This document shows, one piece after another, positions 58,800 through 64,000 of a stretch of 64,000 bases of DNA. The stretch's first letter is position 1. The number at the start of each line of letters is the position of its first letter. The translations under genes and the position numbers were made by a program. The notes under the pieces were generated by a model. That model saw only the letters and a list, made by a program, of their open reading frames with translations, was not told the origin of the DNA and did no database searches. Origin of the DNA: Oceanimonas baumannii (GTDB taxonomy: Bacteria > Pseudomonadota > Gammaproteobacteria > Enterobacterales > Aeromonadaceae); assembly GCF_002245495.1 (NCBI RefSeq), contig NZ_NQJF01000008.1, positions 62,001 to 126,000 of the forward strand. The letters are read 5' to 3'.

Positions 58800-59288
58800 T
58801 TATCCGCAACGAATATGCTTCAGCACCCCATCACAGGCATCTTCCACAAGGTCCAGCACCAGCTCAAAGCCCTGCTCCCCGCCATAATAAGGATCCGGCA
58901 CTTCCTGCTCCGGGCCATTGGCAAAACTCAGTAACAGCTTCACCTTGTGAGCATGCTCTGCCGGACACAAACGCTGTAAGTCCCGCAGGTTCTCCTTGTC
59001 TGCCGCCAGCACCAGATCGAAACGGGCAAAATCACTTACCGTAATCTGACGGGCTTGCATACCGGAAAAGTCATATCCTCGCGCCTCCCCCGCCGCTCTG
59101 GCCCGCGCATCCGGCCCCGAACCAGCGTGGTAGCCAATGGTTCCCGCCGAATCGATGTCGATATTCAGCCCCGCACTCGCCGCCTTATGGCGGAACACCG
59201 CTTCAGCTGTGGGTGAGCGGCAGATGTTGCCCATGCAAACAATAAGGATGCTGTGATTGTCCTTAGTCTTCAGATGGTTAGAGTCCAT
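58800..59288 (-). CDS. Low-molecular-weight protein tyrosine phosphatase
   Basis: 162 residues. The P-loop is VCMGNICRSPTAEAVF (Cys18 to Arg24), and the general acid lies in EVPDPYYGG near residue 130. Such phosphatases are common in exopolysaccharide control or in arsenate reduction. No kinase or polysaccharide gene lies nearby, so the partner is unknown. The first ~12 residues are not conserved, so a later start cannot be excluded. Confidence 0.9.
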   Translation of the reverse strand: MDSNHLKTKDNHSILIVCMGNICRSPTAEAVFRHKAASAGLNIDIDSAGTIGYHAGSGPDARARAAGEARGYDFSGMQARQITVSDFARFDLVLAADKENLRDLQRLCPAEHAHKVKLLLSFANGPEQEVPDPYYGGEQGFELVLDLVEDACDGVLKHIRCG

Positions 59289-59460
59289 ACCGGTCCCTGT
59301 TTTTGGTGTGTGAATAAAGGTATGTTAACGCATCATAATGGCATTCCAGAAGAGTCACATTTGCTCAGGCCTGCTCGGAGATTTCCGCCGGAGTATCAAT
59401 GATGGCTGCCAGAAAGAGGAATGGGATAGGATAGAAGGAGGTTCAGCTTGAAAGGTGCTA

Positions 59461-59567
59461 TCACCGGCCGGTGACGCTGCCCAGTGGCGTGATCCATTCA
59501 TAACGCCACTGGGCTACGATTAGCAAGACCCGGCCGAACTGCTGCCGGTTGCGGTACCGGGTCTTGC
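59461..59567. repeat. Cluster of three inverted repeats downstream of mesD
   Basis: TCACCGGCCGGTGA (59461-59474) is a perfect palindrome. CCCAGTGGCGT pairs exactly with ACGCCACTGGG (59480-59513). GCAAGACCCGG pairs exactly with CCGGGTCTTGC (59523-59567). The last lies 7 bases after the mesD stop and may end transcription leftward, but no T-run follows; the purpose of the other two is unknown. Confidence 0.7.
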
Positions 59568-59573
59568 CTATTT

Positions 59574-60602
59574 TCAGGCCAGGAGCTCTCTGCGAAGAAT
59601 GTCTGCACCGGCACTCAGGGCGTTGAGCTTGCCTCTGGCAACCTCACGAGACAAGGGTGCCATGCCGCAGTTAGTGCTGGGGTAGAGCTTGTCGGCATCA
59701 ACAAACTGCAGCGCTTTACGCAGTGTGTCGGCCACTTGTTCCGGCGTTTCAATGGTATTGGTGGCTACATCAATGGCGCCAATCATTACCTTTTTGCCGC
59801 GAATAAGCTCAATCAAGTCCATCGGAACCCGGGAATTCTGGCATTCCAGCGACACGATATCGATATTGGACTGCCGCAGCCGGGGAAAGACCTCTTCATA
59901 TTGTCTCCACTCAGAGCCGAGGGTCTTTTTCCAGTCGGTGTTGGCTTTAATGCCATAGCCATAGCAAATATGTACGGCAGTTTCACATTTCAGGCCTTCA
60001 ATGGCACGCTCCAGAGCGGCAATGCCCCAGTCGTTGACTTCATCAAAGAACACGTTGAAAGCAGGCTCATCAAACTGAATGATGTCTACACCGGCTGCTT
60101 CCAGCTCTCTGGCTTCCTGGTTCAGGATTTTGGCAAATTCCCAGGCCAGTTTTTCACGGCTTTGGTAATGACCATCATAAAGGGTGTCTATCATGGTCAT
60201 CGGGCCGGGCAGCGCCCACTTAATGGGCTTGTCAGTCTGCTGACGCAGAAATTTGGCATCTTCCACAAACACCGGCTTCTGGCGACTGACCGCACCCACT
60301 ACCGAGGGCACGCTGGCGTCGTAACGGTCGCGGATTTTGACGGTTTTACGCTGTTCAAAATCCACACCATCGAGATGCTCGATAAAGGTAGTCACAAAGT
60401 GCTGACGGGTTTGTTCGCCGTCACTCACGATGTCGATGCCGGCTTTCTGCTGCTCCTGCAACGACACCCGCAGCGCATCCTGTTTGCCGTCAATCAGCTC
60501 CTGCCCTTCCAGCTTCCAGGGCGACCAGAGGGTCTCGGGCTGCGCCAGCCAGGAAGGCTTGGGTAAACTGCCGGCGGTGGATGTGGGTAATAACTTGGTC
60601 AT
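59574..60602 (-). CDS. mesD: Core-MetE methionine synthase (MesD type)
   Basis: 342 residues, equal to the C-terminal catalytic barrel of MetE without its N-terminal folate half. Zinc ligands fit the His of VHICYGYG (near 214) and the Cys pair in that motif and STNCGMAPL (near 311); DEPAF and WALPGPMTM are other landmarks. Published work on folate-independent methionine synthases describes such proteins with DUF1852 (MesX) partners, in which methylation is oxygen-dependent. The DUF1852 gene lies 4 bases upstream of this gene's leader gap (30 bases), in the same direction. Confidence 0.85.
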   Translation of the reverse strand: MTKLLPTSTAGSLPKPSWLAQPETLWSPWKLEGQELIDGKQDALRVSLQEQQKAGIDIVSDGEQTRQHFVTTFIEHLDGVDFEQRKTVKIRDRYDASVPSVVGAVSRQKPVFVEDAKFLRQQTDKPIKWALPGPMTMIDTLYDGHYQSREKLAWEFAKILNQEARELEAAGVDIIQFDEPAFNVFFDEVNDWGIAALERAIEGLKCETAVHICYGYGIKANTDWKKTLGSEWRQYEEVFPRLRQSNIDIVSLECQNSRVPMDLIELIRGKKVMIGAIDVATNTIETPEQVADTLRKALQFVDADKLYPSTNCGMAPLSREVARGKLNALSAGADILRRELLA

Positions 60603-60632
60603 GATAAATTCCGTTTCTGTTCTCGTTAATTA

Positions 60633-61607
60633 TTAGGCGTAGTTGGCAGACCACTGCTCCAGAATATCCTGATAAGGCTTGATAAACACCTCTTCAGCAA
60701 ACTTGCCCTGTTTCTTGGCCAGCTGGCTACGCTCTTCTCTGTCATACACTATTTGAGTTACTGAGTGATCAGAGTTTTTCAGATCTGGCTTGTAAGATTT
60801 AGCGGCGGAAGCATTGGCATTGTAAATTTCCGGCCGGTAAATCTTCTGGAATGTTTCCATGGTGCTGATGGTGCTGATCAGCTCCAGGTTGGTGTAATCA
60901 TTCAACAAATCACCAAAGAAGAAGAATGCCAGCGGAGCCACGCTGTTGGGCGGCATGAAGTAGCGCACCTTCAGGCCCATCTTTTTAAAGTACTGCTCGG
61001 TGAGGGACGACTCATTGGGCAGATATTCCACACCCAGAATGGGGTGCTGATTTTCAGTTTGATGATAGGTCTTGTTATCGGACACACTCAGACAGATCAC
61101 CGGCAGCTTGGCAAAGTTCTGCTTGTAGGCCTCAGATTCCACAAAGCACTTAAAGAGCTTGCCATGCAAATCGCCAAAATTCTCCGGCACACTGAAACCG
61201 GCTTTGTCCTTATTATGCTCCAGCAGCAGAATGCTGAAGTCATAGTCCCGCACATAAGAAGAGAAGTTGTTGCCGACAATACCTTCAATGCGCTGTTTGG
61301 TTTTATGGTCAACGATGTAGGTTTTCAGTATTTCAATGGTCGGAAACCTGTCGGCGTTGCTGTCAATATCGAGATCAACAGAGATGATCTCCAGCTCCAC
61401 AGAGTAACGATTTGCCTTGGGATTGTCCCAGTTTGCCAGAGCATTAAACCGGTTGTCGATCATGGTGAGGGCATTGCGCAGGTTCTGCTGACGGCTCTCA
61501 CCTCTCGCCAGGTTGGCGAAGTTGGTGGTCGCACGGGTGCTGTCTGCAGGTTGATAGTTTTCATCAAAAGCAATGCTGTTTACCGCAAATTTAAAGTCGT
61601 TACTCAT
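60633..61607 (-). CDS. mesX: DUF1852 protein, MesX partner of core-MetE
   Basis: 324 residues from the ATG of MSNDFKFAVNSIAFDE; the ATG six codons earlier leaves no room for a ribosome site. Matches DUF1852 in full: ARGESRQQNLRNALTMIDNRFNAL, SVELEIISVDLDIDS, and PEIYNANASAAKSYKPDLKNSDHSV. MesX is reported to be required with MesD for methionine synthesis from homocysteine in Acinetobacter; its methyl donor is not folate. Here the genes form one operon with MetR and MetJ-like sites upstream. Confidence 0.85.
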   Translation of the reverse strand: MSNDFKFAVNSIAFDENYQPADSTRATTNFANLARGESRQQNLRNALTMIDNRFNALANWDNPKANRYSVELEIISVDLDIDSNADRFPTIEILKTYIVDHKTKQRIEGIVGNNFSSYVRDYDFSILLLEHNKDKAGFSVPENFGDLHGKLFKCFVESEAYKQNFAKLPVICLSVSDNKTYHQTENQHPILGVEYLPNESSLTEQYFKKMGLKVRYFMPPNSVAPLAFFFFGDLLNDYTNLELISTISTMETFQKIYRPEIYNANASAAKSYKPDLKNSDHSVTQIVYDREERSQLAKKQGKFAEEVFIKPYQDILEQWSANYA

Positions 61608-61685
61608 CGTGTTTTTCCGCCCCATTCCCGAGATAAAGTCTGAATTTTTTTCCTGCTCTGTCTGGACCTGATGATTTTTCTATCT

Positions 61686-61709
61686 GGAAGTCCAGACATC
61701 TAGAGCTAA
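61686..61709 (-). promoter_or_regulatory. Possible MetJ operator in the mesX leader
   Basis: Three adjacent 8-mers on the + strand, GGAAGTCC, AGACATCT and AGAGCTAA, resemble the MetJ unit AGACGTCT (7 of 8 in the middle, 5 of 8 in the first, 3 in the last). They lie just after a leftward TATAAC (61720-61725). Confidence 0.45.
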
Positions 61710-61770
61710 GCATGGATATGTTATACAGGGGCCATTCCATGAGAAAAAATGATTTTATCTCATAAATACA

Positions 61771-61783
61771 TGAAGTAAATTCA
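61771..61783. promoter_or_regulatory. MetR box upstream of mesX-mesD
   Basis: TGAAGTAAATTCA fits TGAA-N5-TTCA, the MetR consensus. It lies about 55 bases upstream of a leftward TATAAC, a common activator position, and diverges from the MetR-type gene beyond. The rest of the 378-base gap (61608-61985) holds only a TCTCAT/ATGAGA inverted repeat and AT-rich sequence. Confidence 0.7.
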
Positions 61784-61985
61784 TCATTTTATAAGGTAAG
61801 ACTATCCCGGGCAAGCTCCGGGGCAGCCGGACGCTTGCGGGAACCGCTATTTATGGGGAAATCAGAGGTAAGACCGCCGGACAGGAGAGTGGTAAAAGTT
61901 GGGTATGTTGTGCTCCGTCAGCACACAGAGCACCGGCGGCGGTATGACCAAAGCGCGGTATGGGTGGTATAACAGAGGCAGCGAC

Positions 61986-62870
61986 CTATCTGGTCTTCCG
62001 GGCCTGAGCAATAAAATCCTTCAGGTAGTTAACCTGCTCTTCCCCTTTGCGTACCCCCAGAAAGATCTGCTTCTGGATGCCTTCCTGACCGAACCTGAGG
62101 CTTTTAATGGCCAGTTTTTGGGCAAACTCATCCACAAGCCAGCCAGGCAGGGCACACACTCCCCTGCCTGCAGCCACCATCTGCAGCATGATTTCCGTGG
62201 TTTCAATGGTTTTATGTTTTTTAACCGTGCATTTGGCCGGATTCAGAAACTGACTGTAAATATCCAGCCGCTCCGGCTCTACAGGATAGGTGAATAACAC
62301 TTCTTCATTCAGTTGATCGGGCATCACAGCGCTTTGCATGGCAAGCGGATGAGATGATGGCACTACCAGCCGGTGTTCATAGTCGAATACCGGTATAAAT
62401 GTCAGGTGAGGTTTATACAAAGGATCGGGCGTCACCAGAATATCTATCTCGTAGCTATTCAAGGCACCCAGGCCGCCAAACTGAAACTCCTGCTTTACGT
62501 CAATATCAACGTCTGGCCATTGCTCAAGATAGGGTTCAATCACTTTTAACAGCCATTGGTAGCAAGGGTGACACTCCATACCAATACGAAGTGAGCCCAT
62601 TTCACCCGTTGCTATCTGACGCAATAAATGCTCAGTGTGTTTGAACTGCGGTAATACCCGATTCGCCAGCGTCAGCATTTGTTCACCGGCATTGGTCAGG
62701 CGCAGGTTTCTGCCTTCTTTTTGCCATACCGGGGTTTTGATCTGCCCTTCCAGTTTCTTGATGCTGTGGCTCAATGCCGACTGGGATAAATTCAGCGACT
62801 CAGCCGCCTGAGTTAAGGTTCCCTGCTCTTTTATCGCTGCCAGTACTTCAAGGTGAAACCGCTCCAGCAT
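61986..62870 (-). CDS. metR: LysR-family regulator, MetR-type
   Basis: 294 residues from the ATG of MLERFHLEVL, seven bases after GGGAG (a GTG one codon earlier is also in frame). The winged helix reads GTLTQAAESLNLSQSALSHSIKKLE. MetR features are HLEVLAAIKEQGTL at the N-terminus and RIGMECHPCYQWLLKVIEPYLEQWPDVDID, the homocysteine-binding domain. A MetR box lies in its own upstream region (62903-62915) and another upstream of mesX, so it likely controls the folate-independent methionine pair and itself. Confidence 0.87.
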   Translation of the reverse strand: MLERFHLEVLAAIKEQGTLTQAAESLNLSQSALSHSIKKLEGQIKTPVWQKEGRNLRLTNAGEQMLTLANRVLPQFKHTEHLLRQIATGEMGSLRIGMECHPCYQWLLKVIEPYLEQWPDVDIDVKQEFQFGGLGALNSYEIDILVTPDPLYKPHLTFIPVFDYEHRLVVPSSHPLAMQSAVMPDQLNEEVLFTYPVEPERLDIYSQFLNPAKCTVKKHKTIETTEIMLQMVAAGRGVCALPGWLVDEFAQKLAIKSLRFGQEGIQKQIFLGVRKGEEQVNYLKDFIAQARKTR

Positions 62871-62902
62871 CACTTAACTCCCGTCTTTAACCTTTAAACG
62901 CA

Positions 62903-62915
62903 TGAACATCATTCA
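62903..62915. promoter_or_regulatory. MetR box upstream of the regulator gene
   Basis: TGAACATCATTCA matches TGAA-N5-TTCA. It lies 33 bases upstream of the metR-type gene start, consistent with autoregulation. Confidence 0.6.
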
Positions 62916-62985
62916 TAATTAACAGGAAATCTAACATTATTTCATTCTTAAGACATCGCCAGTGCTACCCGAGATGTCTGATACT

Positions 62986-63012
62986 GAAAAAGCCCTCCGG
63001 ATGGAGGGCTTT
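62986..63012 (-). terminator. Terminator of the sodium:solute symporter gene
   Basis: Leftward AAAGCCCTCC pairs with GGAGGGCTTT around a four-base loop and is followed by two more T, extending the T-run to five. It lies 27 bases after that gene's stop. Confidence 0.88.
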
Positions 63013-63039
63013 GGCATACATCATGTGCAGAGTGCAGCC

Positions 63040-64000
63040 TTACGACAGGGCTTCTGCCGGAGTTTCACTGGTTTCATGCTTTCCGTACCAGCTGATCACC
63101 ACAAATACCAGCGTATTAACCAGCAGGCCGCAGAATCCGGGGGTCCAGCCAAATGGCGGATTACCGCTGATCATCAGATAGATGGTCAGCGCAGCCCCCA
63201 CAGCCAGGCCGACAAAGGCACCTGAGCGACTTGCTTTACGCCAGAACAAGGCTCCCAGCAGCATCGGCAGCAGCTGAACAACAATGCCATAGGCTCCCAG
63301 CAGCAAAGACACCAGTGACGCTGGGTTCGCCAGGGCCAGCAAATAAGCGGCCAGCGACACCACAACCACCCCATATTTAGTGAGTGTCAGGGCCCGCTCA
63401 TCAGACAGTCCACGGCAGGCGGGCAGATGTACACCCACGTCCCGCACCAATATGGTGGCAGAGGTATGTGCCAGGTTGGCAGCGGTCGACATAGCAGCCG
63501 CCAGTGCTCCGGACAGGGCAATCCCCACCAGCCAGGCCGGGAAATCGGCAACCTCAATCACCAGGGTCAGCAGTACCCGGTCAGGCGAGTCCAGTGGTGT
63601 GTCCTTCAGCGCCAGCACTCCGGCAAAACCGATAAACACAATAGGGATTAACAGGTAGCTGTAGAGCGGATAAAGAATGAAGGCGCGCTTCAGGGTGCGT
63701 TCGCTCTTTGCGCTGTAAAACTTCATAAAAATGTGCGGCCACATCACACACCCCAGGGCACTGACCAGGATGGCGGTAGAGAAGGCACCCCAGCTCATCC
63801 CGTTAGCACCCGGCATGGTGAGATATTCTGGCGCTTCCTGCTGGATCTGCCGGAACATTTCCTCAACGCCGCCATACAGCTGATCAACGGTGGCGATGCC
63901 CAGGAACCAGGCAACCACCACCATCATGATGCCCTGCACCAGGTTGGTCCAGCCAATCCCCTGCAGACCGCTGGCATAGACATACGCAGTAACCACGGCA
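63040..64000 (-). CDS. Sodium:solute symporter, C-terminal part (start outside window)
   Basis: About 320 C-terminal residues of an SSS-family carrier, with roughly nine hydrophobic helices. Family hallmarks are GLQGIGWTNLVQGIMMVVVAWF, the region WPHIFMKFYSAKSERTLKRA, and ALSGALAAAMSTAANLAHTSATILVRD (SSS signature near the sodium site). These carriers import amino acids, acetate, proline or pantothenate with Na+. The N-terminus and substrate group lie beyond the window edge. The frame is open to the last base. Confidence 0.88.
   Translation of the reverse strand, partial: AVVTAYVYASGLQGIGWTNLVQGIMMVVVAWFLGIATVDQLYGGVEEMFRQIQQEAPEYLTMPGANGMSWGAFSTAILVSALGCVMWPHIFMKFYSAKSERTLKRAFILYPLYSYLLIPIVFIGFAGVLALKDTPLDSPDRVLLTLVIEVADFPAWLVGIALSGALAAAMSTAANLAHTSATILVRDVGVHLPACRGLSDERALTLTKYGVVVVSLAAYLLALANPASLVSLLLGAYGIVVQLLPMLLGALFWRKASRSGAFVGLAVGAALTIYLMISGNPPFGWTPGFCGLLVNTLVFVVISWYGKHETSETPAEALS

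Overview
The window is a GC-rich chromosomal segment from a gammaproteobacterium. The fused hisB and hisIE, the yceD-rpmF-plsX-fabHDG-acpP-fabF-pabC-mltG-tmk-holB-ycfH cluster, a long RNase E and the GntR-controlled prpBC-acnD-prpF-prpE operon fit Aeromonadales, near Oceanimonas, Oceanisphaera or Zobellella. That placement is inferred from gene order and protein resemblance only; no rRNA or tRNA gene is in view.

Layout. 1-2.3 kb: the 3' part of a TRAP permease gene and a LysR regulator. 2.4-9.8 kb: the complete histidine operon hisGDCBHAF-hisIE with a promoter, a His-rich leader peptide and an attenuator; a degenerate copy of the start of hisA lies between hisH and hisA. 9.8-14.1 kb: small leftward accessory genes (DUF4377 lipoprotein, GNAT, methyltransferase, HAD phosphatase, DUF1428, GST). 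14.3-18.1 kb: a 916-residue protein joining two extracytoplasmic sensor modules to a 12-helix MFS carrier, convergent with an ABC_sub_bind-type periplasmic protein. 18.2-21.8 kb: secreted protein, OsmC, MFS exporter and a divergent LysR.

21.9-29.6 kb is visibly more AT-rich. All its genes point left and are separated by attC-like inverted sequences. At the right end are an attI-like boundary, a near-consensus LexA box and a short frame resembling the first residues of an integron integrase. I read this as a sedentary chromosomal integron array whose integrase has decayed. Cassettes carry two secreted hydrolases, a LysE exporter, a GNAT, a PhzF-like isomerase, a CsaA-like protein and an unidentified two-gene pair. 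One attC is broken by an IS3-like relic.

29.7-40 kb: a Tat-exported PhoD-type phosphatase, then the 2-methylcitrate (propionate) operon. Two TGTCGACA palindromes bracket its promoter. 40.15-40.68 kb holds a 142-bp tandem repeat of almost four units. 40.8-55.3 kb: nfeD-qmcA, the fatty-acid/phospholipid/DNA-replication cluster (all leftward), maf, an HAD phosphatase and rluC. 55.3-58.7 kb: rne with a long 5' leader. 58.8-62.9 kb: a low-molecular-weight phosphatase and a folate-independent methionine synthase pair (core-MetE/MesD with DUF1852/MesX) with MetR and MetJ-like sites and a MetR-type regulator. The window ends inside a sodium:solute symporter gene. About four copies of a GTCACTCC...-type dispersed inverted repeat lie between genes.
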